Part shown: positions 15,943 through 25,847 of the stretch, piece after piece
How the letters are laid out: each line of letters begins with the position of its first letter
How positions within the stretch are numbered: the first letter of the stretch is position 1
DNA from: Lachnospiraceae bacterium
Lineage (GTDB): Bacteria; Bacillota; Clostridia; Lachnospirales; Lachnospiraceae
Reading direction: 5' to 3'
Assembly (NCBI GenBank): GCA_031272185.1
Contig: JAISUG010000047.1
Location: 1-64,000, forward strand
DNA length: 64,000 nt
The notes under the pieces: generated by a model
What the model was told of the DNA's origin: nothing
The model's database searches: none
The model's input: only the letters and a program-made list of their open reading frames with translations
Position numbers and translations under genes: made by a program

Positions 15943-16048
15943 TATAAAAATCCTATAACATCTTTACGCAATTTACCAATAAGACAAATATCATATCATG
16001 AATTATGTCCATTAATATGGGCAATTTGCTGAAAAGGTTATGATTGTG

Positions 16049-16080
16049 GGCTATTTCCTTGACGAAATAGCCATTTTTTT
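16049..16080 (+). terminator. rho-independent terminator
   Basis: A perfect 9-bp stem, GGCTATTTC / GAAATAGCC, with a 6-base loop and then ATTTTTTT. It closes the LysR-DUF3343-GNAT group. The surrounding 15943-16259 is AT-rich, has no gene, and carries three imperfect copies of GCGCCGCGCAAGGCA at 16130-16195. Confidence 0.85.
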
Positions 16081-16259
16081 AGTATCTTTTGCGCTTCATC
16101 ATATATATAATGACGAAATAACGCAGGAATGCGCCGCGCAAGGCACAGGGACGCGCCGCGCAAGGCATGGGAATGCGCTGCGCAAGGGCGCAGGAGTGGA
16201 AAACACTGACTGCGGAAGTGTTTCGAGGGAACACACCTACGAAAGGGAAAGTGAAGCCG

Positions 16260-18110
16260 ATGAAATTCAGCTTGGACAAAAAGCCCCGCAGATACGAACC
16301 TGTCTTCCCCCGGGGCATGGACCCGGTATCGGGGCGTCCTGCGCCCGGGGCCGACGTCACGCCGGCGGCCGTCCCCGGACGGCTGTGGGGGTATGGAGGC
16401 GCGGGGGACTGGCTTGGGGAAGCGCCCGCCGTCGACGCCATCGATGAGGAAATGGATTTTGACGTGGTGGTCATCGGCAGCGGCAACGCCGGCGTCCAGG
16501 CGGCGCTGGCGGCGGCGGAAAACGGCGCCAGCGTGGCCGTGCTCGAGAAACTGCCCGACGACGGGTTCCACTGGTACGGCGAGGACTTCGCCGCATACAA
16601 CAGCCGCATCCAGCAAGACCTTGGGATCGGCCCCTACGACGTCGGCGAGATAGTGGACGAATTCGTCACACGCAGCGGCGGGCGCGCCAACCCGGAGATC
16701 ATCCGCCTGTACGTCGCGAACTCCGGCGCCACCCTGGACCATATGCTGGACGTGGCCAAAGAAATGGGGGCGGACCCCAGGGTCTACACCCACGACGGCT
16801 CGACGGATGGCTGGATGATACTCCACGTGAACATGGACTATGACAAATACTTGGCGACCGGGGACGTGGCCGCCTCCATAAACAAGCGCTACCCCATGGT
16901 CAACGGGAAGCTGAAGACCTGGGCCGGGGCCGTGCAGTTCATGGGCCCCTACATCGACGAACCTATCCAGGGGTGCTCCGCCAACTCCGTGCTGCCCCTC
17001 TTGCAGCAGGCGAGCCTGGAAAAAGCGATGCAGCTGGGCGCGCAGTGGTTCATGGGGACGCCGGCCGTGGTGCTCGTCCAGAACGAAAGCAAGGAAGTCA
17101 CCGGCGTGATAGCCAAGGACACGGAAACAGGCAGGTACATCAAGTTCAACGCCCGCAGGGGCGTGGTCGCGGCGGGCGGCGATTTCGGCGCCAACTCACA
17201 GATGTCGTGGGCGCTCCTGGGCGAGTTCATGGAACGCAGGGAGCGCAGCGGTGGGCGCGAAGAGCAGTTTCGCAGCATCATAGGCGGCCAGGACGGCTCC
17301 TGCATCAAGATGCTGTGCTGGGCGGGGGGGTACGTGGAACCGTCGCCACGCAGCGCGATGGCCGGCGGCGGTGGCCCGTCGGGCCCCTGGGGGACCAGCG
17401 GGATGCTCTGGCTCAACAAAGACGGGCAGCGTTTCGTCAACGAGGCCAACCCCTTGTCCGCATCGGCGGCCTGCGCGCTGCAGCCCAAAGGCCCCGGGTG
17501 CATCGTCACTGACCGGAAATGGCTGAAGTCTGTGTGCGCCAGCGGTGTGGAGCACGGGGGGCCCAATGCCGGGCGGCCGCAGTATTTCACCGACATCATC
17601 GACGGCATGGCCGCCATAAAGCCCGGCCCCGACGGCGGGCTCGTCAAGGTCGGCACCATCGCCGAGCGGGGTTACATAAAGGTCTTCGCCGCCGAAACCA
17701 TAGACGCCCTCCTGGGGTACCTGGGATACGGGGGCGAGGCGGCGGCCGCGGCGCAGGAAGCCATAAGGCGCTACAATGTTATGTGCCGCAAGGGCGCCGA
17801 CGGGGATTACGGCAAGGACCCGTCCCTCATGGTCCCCGTGGACGAAGCGCCCTACTACGGGATCTCGGCCATGTTCGGGGACGACAGCAGGCTGGGCCCC
17901 GGCCTGGTCACGGTGGCGGGGGTGGTGGCGGACAGGCGCCTGCGCGTGGTGGATATCAACAAAAGGCCGATCAAGGGCCTCTACGTGTGCGGCAACTCCC
18001 TGGGCGGGCGCTACGGCATTGGGTATTCCACGCCCACCGCGGGCAACTCCATCGGCATGGCGTGCACCCATGGCCGGATCGCCGGGCGCAACGCGTCGGA
18101 GGGGGCATAA
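16260..18110 (+). CDS. FAD-binding fumarate reductase/KstD-type flavoprotein
   Basis: 616 residues from MKFSLDKKPRRYE, behind GAAAGGGAAA. The dinucleotide-binding motif DVVVIGSGNAGVQAALAAAE lies near residue 68, and the C-terminal FAD closure GLYVCGNSLGGRYG, then TPTAGNSIGMACTHGRIAG, is typical of the FAD_binding_2 family (fumarate reductase, urocanate reductase, 3-ketosteroid dehydrogenase). No covalent FMN motif or heme domain is present. The next gene overlaps its stop by one base and encodes an old-yellow-enzyme-type protein, so the two probably act in one pathway on an unsaturated or cyclic carbonyl compound. Exact substrate unknown. Confidence 0.85.
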   Translation: MKFSLDKKPRRYEPVFPRGMDPVSGRPAPGADVTPAAVPGRLWGYGGAGDWLGEAPAVDAIDEEMDFDVVVIGSGNAGVQAALAAAENGASVAVLEKLPDDGFHWYGEDFAAYNSRIQQDLGIGPYDVGEIVDEFVTRSGGRANPEIIRLYVANSGATLDHMLDVAKEMGADPRVYTHDGSTDGWMILHVNMDYDKYLATGDVAASINKRYPMVNGKLKTWAGAVQFMGPYIDEPIQGCSANSVLPLLQQASLEKAMQLGAQWFMGTPAVVLVQNESKEVTGVIAKDTETGRYIKFNARRGVVAAGGDFGANSQMSWALLGEFMERRERSGGREEQFRSIIGGQDGSCIKMLCWAGGYVEPSPRSAMAGGGGPSGPWGTSGMLWLNKDGQRFVNEANPLSASAACALQPKGPGCIVTDRKWLKSVCASGVEHGGPNAGRPQYFTDIIDGMAAIKPGPDGGLVKVGTIAERGYIKVFAAETIDALLGYLGYGGEAAAAAQEAIRRYNVMCRKGADGDYGKDPSLMVPVDEAPYYGISAMFGDDSRLGPGLVTVAGVVADRRLRVVDINKRPIKGLYVCGNSLGGRYGIGYSTPTAGNSIGMACTHGRIAGRNASEGA

Positions 18111-20203
18111 TGCAGAGAAGATACCCGCACCTGTTCTCGCCCATAAAGGTCGGGAACCTGGTGTTCAAAAACCGCATCCTGGCAGCGCCGTTGGGTGTGT
18201 GGACGTTCTCGCCGTCCAACTATGTGTTTGACTACGCCGTCAGCATGTTCGAGGAAAGGGCGCTGGGGGGGGCCGCATCGGTCACGGTGGGCCACACCGA
18301 GGTCAACGCCGAGGAAGACGACACGGATGGGTTCGGGCTGTATTTCAACCTCCGTGACCGCAAAGGGACCGCCGCGCTCTCGGAGTTTTCCTACGCCGTG
18401 AGGCAGCACGGCGCCCACGTGGGGGTGCAGCTCAACTATGGCACGGGATACTATGCGGCGTCAGAGTGCTTTGACCACGGCAGGTGGGCCAAGGAGATGG
18501 ACCGGGCCAAGATCACCCAGACCATCGGCCAATACGTGGACTGCGCGAAGAAACTGAAACTGACGGGGTTTGACATCGTCATGGTCCATGGCGCCCATGG
18601 GTGGCTGCCTGCGCAGTTCCTCTCCGCCAGGACCAACAAACGGACGGACGAGTTCGGGGGCAGCCTGGAAAACCGCCTGCGCTTCCCCGTCATGCTGGTG
18701 GATGCGCTGCGGGAGGCCCTGGGTGCGGACTTCTTCATCGAATACCGTATCAGCGGGTTTGACCCCGCCAGGGAGCCGGAGCGCTTCGCGGAGAACATCG
18801 CCCTGATAGAGGCCATCCGGGGCAAGGTAAACCTGATCCATATATCCAGCGGGGGGCCGGACAGCGAGGGCGGGACCGCGCACACGTTCCCCACGTACCT
18901 GGACCCCAGGGCGACGAACGTCAGCCTGGCCGCAGCCGTGAAGGAGATCTTCAAGGACGTCCCCATCGCCGTGGTGGGCAACATCACGGAGCCGGAGACG
19001 GCAGAGCGGATCCTGGCCGAAGGGAAAGCGGACTTCGTGGCCATGTGCCGGGGCCTCATCGCGGACCCCCATTGGCCCAACAAGGCCAGGCGCGGCATGG
19101 AGGAGGACATCATCCCGTGCATCGGCTGCTACAACTGCCTGGACACCATGCATGCCACTCACTTCATCGGCTGCGACGTAAACCCCCGCACCGGGCGGGA
19201 GCACAGGATCGGGGAGGTTTCCCCTGCCCGCACCCCGAAGAAAGTGGTGGTGGTGGGCGGCGGGCCTGCGGGGATGCAGGCGGCCATCACAGCCTGCGAC
19301 CGGGGGCACGAGGTCACGCTCTTCGAGAAAAGCGGGGCCCTGGGCGGCCTGCTGCGGATAGCCGACGAAAACCCTGTGAAGAACCGCCTGGAGAAATACA
19401 AGGGCTACCTGGTGCGCCAGGTGGGGAAACGGCCTATCAAGGTTTTGCTGGGGACACGGGCGAGCGCAGCCACAGTCGAGGCCTGTGCGCCGGACGCGGT
19501 GATAGTCGCCGCCGGGTCAGAGCCGATAGTGCCTGACATACCCGGCGCGGACAGGGGCAGCTGCCTGACGGTGGCCGGGCTGCATGAGCACGGCGCCCAC
19601 GTAGGCGACAGGGTCGTCGTCATAGGGGGGAACCTGGCGGGCTGCGAGACGGCATTGTACCTGAGAAGCCTGGGCAAGGAAGCGACCATCGTGGAAATGC
19701 GAGGCGAACTCTACGAAGGCGCCAACGAGGTCATCCGCCATGCACTGGAGGCGAAGCTGCGGGAGGCTTCTGTCAGGGCATATACGGGCGCACAGTGCGT
19801 GGCGGTCACCAACGCCGGCGTCACGGTGCGGAGTGTGGGTGCGGGCGTCGGTGGCGCCGGGGCCGGGACTGATGCCGGCACCGATGCCGGAGGGAGCGAG
19901 GCGGGTGTGGACGCCCAAGACGCAGGGGTTGCGGCGGGTGCGGGCGCACATGACGCAGGGGATGCGGCGGTCACGGACGCCGGCGCCGGGGCCGTGCATA
20001 CGCAGGGGGGGCCGGGCGCGGGGGGGACATGGACGGTCCCCGCGGACACGGTGGTGTTTGCCGTGGGCGTGAGGCCCGCATATGAAACCGTGGCCGAGCT
20101 GGCAGACTGCGCCCCTGACGTGGTGGGCGTGGGCGACTGCGTGAAGGCGGGTTCCGTGAGGGAAGCGTCCCGGACCGGCCACTACGCCGCATTGGACATA
20201 TAA
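18110..20203 (+). CDS. 2,4-dienoyl-CoA reductase-like FMN/Fe-S/FAD oxidoreductase (OYE family)
   Basis: 697 residues; ATG overlaps the previous stop (TAATG). Residues 1-340 form the OYE TIM barrel (LFSPIKVGNLVFKNRI, VMVHGAHGWLPAQFLS, TNKRTDEFGGSLENRLRF, GNITEPETAE). C-x2-C-x11-C in PCIGCYNCL...IGCDVNP is the [4Fe-4S] motif. After 375 comes a FAD/NAD-binding half with GGGPAGMQAA and a second nucleotide motif, VVVIGGNLAGCETA. An Ala/Gly/Asp-rich insertion (about 570-640) interrupts the last domain. The same architecture is found in dienoyl-CoA reductase, BaiCD/BaiH and trimethylamine dehydrogenase. It likely reduces an activated C=C bond. The conserved catalytic substitution cannot be judged by eye. 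Confidence 0.9.
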   Translation: MQRRYPHLFSPIKVGNLVFKNRILAAPLGVWTFSPSNYVFDYAVSMFEERALGGAASVTVGHTEVNAEEDDTDGFGLYFNLRDRKGTAALSEFSYAVRQHGAHVGVQLNYGTGYYAASECFDHGRWAKEMDRAKITQTIGQYVDCAKKLKLTGFDIVMVHGAHGWLPAQFLSARTNKRTDEFGGSLENRLRFPVMLVDALREALGADFFIEYRISGFDPAREPERFAENIALIEAIRGKVNLIHISSGGPDSEGGTAHTFPTYLDPRATNVSLAAAVKEIFKDVPIAVVGNITEPETAERILAEGKADFVAMCRGLIADPHWPNKARRGMEEDIIPCIGCYNCLDTMHATHFIGCDVNPRTGREHRIGEVSPARTPKKVVVVGGGPAGMQAAITACDRGHEVTLFEKSGALGGLLRIADENPVKNRLEKYKGYLVRQVGKRPIKVLLGTRASAATVEACAPDAVIVAAGSEPIVPDIPGADRGSCLTVAGLHEHGAHVGDRVVVIGGNLAGCETALYLRSLGKEATIVEMRGELYEGANEVIRHALEAKLREASVRAYTGAQCVAVTNAGVTVRSVGAGVGGAGAGTDAGTDAGGSEAGVDAQDAGVAAGAGAHDAGDAAVTDAGAGAVHTQGGPGAGGTWTVPADTVVFAVGVRPAYETVAELADCAPDVVGVGDCVKAGSVREASRTGHYAALDI

Positions 20204-20254
20204 CAGACATATAACATAGGTATCGGACCGGCGCTGAGCCGTATTGGACATAAG
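20171..20254 (+). repeat. degenerate copy of the OYE gene's 3' end
   Basis: The last about 33 bp of the gene (CGGACCGGC...ATTGGACATA) recur, diverged, at 20224-20254. Further GC-rich repeats (ATGCAGGCCGG) fill the interval to the next RBS. No gene in 20204-20386. Confidence 0.7.
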
Positions 20255-20386
20255 TGCAACCGGAAGGATCGGGTAGGCAAGGCAAGGGATGCAGGCCGGC
20301 GCGGGTGGCCTAGGCAGGATATGCAGGCCGGGGCGGGCAGTTCCGGCCAGACATAAGCGTAACATATCGCGAAAAGGAGGTGGAAG

Positions 20387-21841
20387 ATGCCCAGAAGAAA
20401 TGTTTACACGCCTGAGGAGCAGAGGATCCTCGACCACATCGCCGAAATCGGCGACGAGATCCATGGGTGGCAGAAGGACCAGCCCAAGAGGATTGCGAAC
20501 AGCGAGAGTATCATCAACTACAACACCTGGTCCGACCCTTGGAGCCCCATTTGGACGGATGAGGCGTATGCCCGGAATTCCCGGTGGGGGGGCATCGTGG
20601 CATACCCGCTCTACGTGGACCGGTTCGACATGATGAACTACAACCTGCTGCTGGAAGGGGAGCCGGCCACCCGCGCCATGATGTGCAACCATTACGGCGG
20701 GCAGTTCACCCAGTACAAACAGATTTACGTGGGCGACGAGATGCGGGTGTTCCAGAAACACCCCCGGCTGATAGAGACCCTGGAGGACGACGAAGAGCAC
20801 GAGGGGCCCAGGGCATGGGGGTACATACAGAGGGACTGCGACATCTACAACCAGCGGGGCGAACTGGTCGCCAACCACAAGCATTGCCTGGATGCGGTGC
20901 TCTACGACAAACCCCGGGCGCAGCGTTACGAGATGCCGCCTTTCAAGGACCACTGGTATACCGACAACCAGAACAAGTGGATGCTGGACATAAGCGACAA
21001 TGAGTTCCGCCGGGGCGCTGACACGCTGTACTGGGAAGACGTCAAGGTGGGGGAGGCCCTGGGCCACACCACACTGGGCGCTATCAGGCTGTGGGACATG
21101 GTCTCATGGTTCGCGGTCAAGGAAGAGGAGCCCCTGTGGCCCACCCGCCTGTACCGGGAACGGAGGGGGGCCACATTTACCAACCCCTACGACAACGCCC
21201 AGCGTTTTGGCATAGAGTGGCATTTTGCGGCTGACATGTCCAACCTTATGGCCAACCCCCGCGCGGTGTGTTTCTCGGACTCCTGCCGCAACCAGCTGTG
21301 CCGTGTGGCGACCAACTGGATGGGGGACGATGGCATGGTGGTCTACCACCGCAACCTGCACTTCATGCAGACGCCCCACTGGGACTGCATGGTGGGGTGC
21401 GGGCGGGTGATTGGCAAACGCATCGAGGGCGGCAGGTACCTGGTGGATCTGGAGACCTGGCTGTACGACATGTGCAGGGGCAATGTGACCGATGCGGCCA
21501 GATGCACGGTGGAGCTGCCGTCCAGGGGGGATGGCGCCCAGGGGAAAGCATCCCCGGCACCGGCCGATTTTGAGGAGGCGCTGGAACTGCCCGCCCGGGA
21601 CTCCCTGCCCGTGGGCACCAGGGTGCGGCTGCATGCCCCGAAGAGCATGGAGTGGTGGCCGGACGAGGAGTACCCCCTGGAAGGCGTGGAGGGGACCGTG
21701 TTCCACAAATACCTCTGGCGCGAGGCGCTGGGCGAGTTCACGAGCTTCGTGGATGTCCTGCTGGACCCCGAAACTTCGAAGAACCCGCTGGGGATAGGCA
21801 ACGAGCTGACATTCAGGCTGGACCAGGTGGAGGTGCTGTAG
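20387..21841 (+). CDS. MaoC-like double hot-dog dehydratase/hydratase family protein
   Basis: 484 residues; RBS AAGGAGGT five bases before ATG. Two hot-dog-like halves: residues about 30-200 (WGGIVAYPLYVDRF, YVGDEMRVFQK) and 205-480 (YWEDVKVGEALGHTTLGAI, the MaoC G-E-x-L pattern; then WHFAADMSNLMANPRAV, and the C-terminal VDLETWLY). This fits acyl dehydratases of the FAS1_DH/MaoC type with extra loops. It should hydrate or dehydrate an enoyl thioester or a comparable enone. It lies between the two flavoenzymes and an oligopeptide-type importer. The insertion SRGDGAQGKASPAPAD near 390 looks dispensable. Confidence 0.75.
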   Translation: MPRRNVYTPEEQRILDHIAEIGDEIHGWQKDQPKRIANSESIINYNTWSDPWSPIWTDEAYARNSRWGGIVAYPLYVDRFDMMNYNLLLEGEPATRAMMCNHYGGQFTQYKQIYVGDEMRVFQKHPRLIETLEDDEEHEGPRAWGYIQRDCDIYNQRGELVANHKHCLDAVLYDKPRAQRYEMPPFKDHWYTDNQNKWMLDISDNEFRRGADTLYWEDVKVGEALGHTTLGAIRLWDMVSWFAVKEEEPLWPTRLYRERRGATFTNPYDNAQRFGIEWHFAADMSNLMANPRAVCFSDSCRNQLCRVATNWMGDDGMVVYHRNLHFMQTPHWDCMVGCGRVIGKRIEGGRYLVDLETWLYDMCRGNVTDAARCTVELPSRGDGAQGKASPAPADFEEALELPARDSLPVGTRVRLHAPKSMEWWPDEEYPLEGVEGTVFHKYLWREALGEFTSFVDVLLDPETSKNPLGIGNELTFRLDQVEVL

Positions 21842-21950
21842 GAGTGAGCTATTGCTTTGCCGGCCAAACCTTGCGCAAAGTTGCGGCCAATGCCGGACGC
21901 GCATTGTTTGGTTGGCGTGGCAACAACAATACGATGGAGGAGGGATTACA

Positions 21951-23645
21951 ATGAAAAAACTATCAGCGATTGTTCTGGCGGTGGCCATGGTTGTTTCGAT
22001 GGCGGCGTGCGGATCGGGAGGCGCCTCGGGCGGCGGGGCAACGACCCAGGCCCCCGCTGCGACCCAGGCGGCCCCGGCAGAGACCCAAGCCCCCGCTGCT
22101 ACACAGGCGGCCCCTGCGGACACCCAGGCTCCTGCGGCGCCGGCCCCGGCAGCGCCGGCGCCTGCGGCCCAGGGACCCAAGGAAGTGAAGATAGGCTGGC
22201 TGGGGACGAACTCGATCGTCAACCCATACGACCCGGCGCTGATCTTCACCATGTCCAACAGCGGCGCGGTGCAGGATTTCCTCATCTATGACAAGCTGTT
22301 CTACTACGAGGGCGGGGAACCCCATTCGCGCATCCTGGAGAGCTGGGAGTGGACGGACGACCTGACGCTGGTCATGAAGCTGAAGGACGGCATCTATTTC
22401 TCCAACGGCGACCAGCTGCTGGGGGACGACGTGCTCTATACCTACGCTAGTGTCATAGCCGGCAACCTGCCGATCAAATTCATGTTCTTCTTCATTGACA
22501 TCGAGAACAGCACCGTGTCGGACGACGGGCTCACGATCACCATGAAGACCCATGACATCACGCCTTATGCGCTTACTTTCCTGACCGTGGGCATATTGGA
22601 CAAAGACTACATCGAGGGCAAGGGCGGCGGCGCGAACATCGACTGGTACGACCCCGCGCAGCAGGTGGGGTCCGGCCCGTACAAGCCCGTGGAATACGTC
22701 CCCGACAACCATTCGGTGTTCCAGCTGCGGGAGGATTACTGGGGGTTTGCCCATGGCTACCAGCAGAACATTGACAAGATAACGGTCCAGCTCTACGGCG
22801 ACGCGACCACCATGATGGCGGATTACGAAAACGGCAACATCGACCTGGCGTGGAACGTCACCGCCACCGACTACGACACCGCATTGGGCGGGGGCATCCC
22901 CAACACCGGCGCCGGCATAGTGACCAACAACTTCGTGAGCTGGCTCGTGATGGACGTGGACGACCAGTATTTCTCCGACCCCGCTGTCCGGGAGGCCGTG
23001 TGCAGCGCCATCGACGTGGCGGCCCTGACCAAGTCCGTCAGGGGCTCCCTGGGGGCCGTGGGCACGGGCGCGCTGGCAGTCAACATGCTGGGGCACACGG
23101 AAGATTTCCAGTACACATACGATCCAGACCACGCCAAGCAGGTGCTGGCGGACGCGGGCTACAAGGACGGCCAGATCACCGTGACCTATGCGTACAAGAG
23201 CGCGGACCCGGTCCAGTCCCAGACGGCGCAGCTGGTGCAGGCGTACCTGATGGCCATCGGCATGAACGTGACGCTCAAAGCCCTGGACGAGGCCACGTAT
23301 TCCTCGGAGGAGTCCGTGGAGGGGTATTCCTCATTGGCCTACTACTTCATGTCCAACGGCGCTGACGACCCCGGGCAGTTCATGGCGAACTGGAGGGGCG
23401 ACGGCATGAATGCGGTCATGAACCGCCACGGGATCTACGACGAGCTCATCTTGAAGGCGCAGGGCACCCAGGACATAGACGTGCGCGTGGGGGCGTATTA
23501 CGAGCTCCAGAAACTGTGGTACGAGAATTTCGACATGGTCCCGCTGTATGAGATAGGGATCGCCTACCTGTACAACACCAATGTGTTCGAGTCATGCGAG
23601 CTCAAGGGGTTCAGCACCAACCTGCTGGAAATGGTGGCGAAGTAA
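21951..23645 (+). CDS. oligopeptide/dipeptide-type ABC substrate-binding lipoprotein
   Basis: 564 residues. The signal peptide ends at C20 (SMAAC), then a Gln/Thr/Ala/Pro linker with repeated APAATQAAPA blocks. Residues 80-560 are an SBP_bac_5 domain: LYDKLFYYEGGEPHSRILESW, WTDDLTLVMKLKDGIYFSNGD (the family F-x-x-G-x-x-hot spot), VGSGPYKP, and the hinge motif [42 protein letters not shown]. The following four genes encode the permeases and ATPases. Because the system sits behind three enzymes of ring or enone metabolism, its ligand may be something other than peptides; inference. Confidence 0.9.
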   Translation: MKKLSAIVLAVAMVVSMAACGSGGASGGGATTQAPAATQAAPAETQAPAATQAAPADTQAPAAPAPAAPAPAAQGPKEVKIGWLGTNSIVNPYDPALIFTMSNSGAVQDFLIYDKLFYYEGGEPHSRILESWEWTDDLTLVMKLKDGIYFSNGDQLLGDDVLYTYASVIAGNLPIKFMFFFIDIENSTVSDDGLTITMKTHDITPYALTFLTVGILDKDYIEGKGGGANIDWYDPAQQVGSGPYKPVEYVPDNHSVFQLREDYWGFAHGYQQNIDKITVQLYGDATTMMADYENGNIDLAWNVTATDYDTALGGGIPNTGAGIVTNNFVSWLVMDVDDQYFSDPAVREAVCSAIDVAALTKSVRGSLGAVGTGALAVNMLGHTEDFQYTYDPDHAKQVLADAGYKDGQITVTYAYKSADPVQSQTAQLVQAYLMAIGMNVTLKALDEATYSSEESVEGYSSLAYYFMSNGADDPGQFMANWRGDGMNAVMNRHGIYDELILKAQGTQDIDVRVGAYYELQKLWYENFDMVPLYEIGIAYLYNTNVFESCELKGFSTNLLEMVAK

Positions 23646-23679
23646 GATACGGGGCCTGCCCGCAACCGGAGGTACACGA

Positions 23680-24666
23680 ATGCTCAGATATGTGGTCTCG
23701 CGCATCCTCATCATGATACCCACGGTCCTGGCCGTCATCATCATCGTGTTCGCGCTTTCGAGGATGATGCCCGGCGACCCGGTGCGCACGATCCTGGGGT
23801 CCAACTACACCGAGGCCCAGTACAAGGAGATGTCCGAGCGCATGGGGCTGGACAAACCCTATGTCGTGCAGCTGGGCAACTATCTGTACAACCTGGTGGT
23901 CAAGCATGACTTCGGCATCTCCTACACCACGTCGCGCCCGGTCCTGGATGACCTGCGCAGCCGCATGAAGGTGACGTTCCTCATAGGGACGCTCTCGTGC
24001 CTGCTCACCAGCTGCATAGCCATACCCCTGGGGATCATCTCGGCGGTGAGGCAAAACAGCGTGATGGACTACGGGGTGTCCTTCCTGTCCATACTCATGG
24101 CGGCGCTGCCGAATTTCTGGGTGGCACTGATGTGCATCATCCTTTTCTGCCTGAGGCTGGGGTGGCTGCCGGCCACGGCGGCGCTGGGGGGTTGGAGGGG
24201 GTATATCCTGCCTGTGGTGTGCAACGGCACATTGTCCATCGCCGTCACCACCAGGCAGCTGCGGTCCAGCATGCTGGACGTGGTGAGCCAGGATTACGAG
24301 AGGACGGCCAGGGCCAAGGGCCTGTCGGAGCGCCAGACGATCATCAACCATGCCCTGAAGAATGCGCTGCTGCCCATCCTGCCCGTGCTGGGGACACAGT
24401 TCAGCATGATCATAGGCGGGTCGGTGGTCATCGAGAATATATTTTCCGTGCCGGGCATGGGTTCGAAACTGGTCAATTCCATCAATGGCCGGGACTACAA
24501 CACGGTGCTGGCGATCACGATCCTCATCAGCGTGTTTTCCATAGTCGTGCTGCTGCTGGTGGACATCGTTTCGGCGTTCATCGACCCCAGGGTCAAGGCG
24601 GAGTTTGCGTCCCGGGGAAAGAAGAGGCGGCTGCCGCGGACGGGGGAAGTGGCGTCGGGGCGGTGA
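23680..24666 (+). CDS. DppB/OppB-type ABC permease
   Basis: 328 residues behind CCGGAGG. MLRYVVSRILIMIPTVLAVI is the typical first helix, followed by SRMMPGDPV; six helices in total. The EAA loop reads QDYERTARAKGLSERQTIINHALKNALLPILP. It forms the transmembrane channel with the DppC-type protein. Confidence 0.93.
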   Translation: MLRYVVSRILIMIPTVLAVIIIVFALSRMMPGDPVRTILGSNYTEAQYKEMSERMGLDKPYVVQLGNYLYNLVVKHDFGISYTTSRPVLDDLRSRMKVTFLIGTLSCLLTSCIAIPLGIISAVRQNSVMDYGVSFLSILMAALPNFWVALMCIILFCLRLGWLPATAALGGWRGYILPVVCNGTLSIAVTTRQLRSSMLDVVSQDYERTARAKGLSERQTIINHALKNALLPILPVLGTQFSMIIGGSVVIENIFSVPGMGSKLVNSINGRDYNTVLAITILISVFSIVVLLLVDIVSAFIDPRVKAEFASRGKKRRLPRTGEVASGR

Positions 24667-24732
24667 GAATGATTGGATGGCCCTGGGGCGGTGAGAAGGC
24701 CGCGGGGCGGCAAAGATGGTCTGGGGGGCGGC

Positions 24733-25629
24733 ATGAGCGAGAATGAAAAAGGCGTTGGGGACGGCTTGGGGGTGGTGGGGCTCAAAAGGCACAGCCAGAT
24801 CGGCGACGTCCTCTTCCGGTTCAGGAAACACAAGGTGGCCGTGGCCGGGTTTTTCGTCGTGGTGCTTTTGGCGGTGGTGGCGGCTTTCGCGCCTGCCCTG
24901 GCCAGGTACAACCCCTCGGCCATCGACCCGGTGAACGCGCTGCAGTTCCCAAGCGCGGAGCATTGGTTCGGCACCGACCTGTTCGGGCGGGACACATTCA
25001 GCCGCATCCTCTACGGCGGGCGGACGTCACTGCTGGTGGCCCTGCTGGGCTGCCTGGTCAGCATGGTGATCGGCGGGACCATGGGCGCCCTGGCGGGGTA
25101 CAAAGGCGACAAGGTGGACGTGGCGCTGATGCGCATCATCGACATCATGGTGTCGGTCCCCGGCGTCCTGCTTGCCGTCTGCATATCGGCGCTGCTGGGC
25201 GCGGGCGTCTGGCAGACTGCGCTGGCCGTTTCGGTGGGGGGCATCCCGCAGAATGCGCTCCTGCTGCGCTCGACCATATTCGGCATCCGCAGCCAGGACT
25301 ACATCGAGGCCGCCAAGACATACGGGTCCAGGGATTTGAGGGTGATCGTGAAACACGTGCTGCCCAACTGCATGGCGCCGCTGATTATAAATGTCACGCT
25401 GTCCCTGGGGGCCAACATACTGATGATATCCGGGCTGAGCTTCATCGGCCTGGGCGTGCAGCCGCCCACGGTGGAGTGGGGGGCCATGCTCAACGAGGGC
25501 CAGACGGTTATCCGGCAGTTCTGGCCCATGGTGGTGTTCCCCGGCATGGCGATAGCGATTTCGATGCTGGGGTTCAACCTGTTCGGCGACGGGTTGCGGG
25601 ACGCGCTGGACCCGAAGCAGAAACACTGA
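24733..25629 (+). CDS. DppC/OppC-type ABC permease
   Basis: 298 residues. After a charged N-terminus there is one helix (VAVAGFFVVVLLAVVAAFAP), then the family motif HWFGTDLFGRDTFSRILYGGRTSL and five further helices. The EAA loop reads QDYIEAAKTYGSRDLRVIVKHVLPN. It pairs with the preceding permease. The 24667-24732 gap carries a short copy of the previous gene's 3' end (GGGGCGGTGAGAA). Confidence 0.93.
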   Translation: MSENEKGVGDGLGVVGLKRHSQIGDVLFRFRKHKVAVAGFFVVVLLAVVAAFAPALARYNPSAIDPVNALQFPSAEHWFGTDLFGRDTFSRILYGGRTSLLVALLGCLVSMVIGGTMGALAGYKGDKVDVALMRIIDIMVSVPGVLLAVCISALLGAGVWQTALAVSVGGIPQNALLLRSTIFGIRSQDYIEAAKTYGSRDLRVIVKHVLPNCMAPLIINVTLSLGANILMISGLSFIGLGVQPPTVEWGAMLNEGQTVIRQFWPMVVFPGMAIAISMLGFNLFGDGLRDALDPKQKH

Positions 25630-25641
25630 GGCAAGGCGGTA

Positions 25642-25740
25642 CGGCCTGCGCGGCCTTGTGGCGGATGCCCCGAGGCGGTGGGCGAGGTGTGGCGTGGGTT
25701 GGCGGGCTGGGACGACCGGCCTGCCCGGCCTTGTGGCGGA
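25642..25740 (+). repeat. direct repeat with 75-bp period
   Basis: A 24-bp element, CGGCCTGCGCGGCCTTGTGG with flanks, occurs at 25642 and 25717. The gap 25630-25847 otherwise has no gene and ends in the RBS of the ATPase gene. Confidence 0.75.
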
Positions 25741-25847
25741 CGGTTGGTGGCTGGGATGCATGGGCCGGATTGGCCGCAAAGTACGGACGCTGTGGCCGAT
25801 GTCATAGACATGGCGGCTGCGAAACAGGGACATAGGGGCAAGGTGAT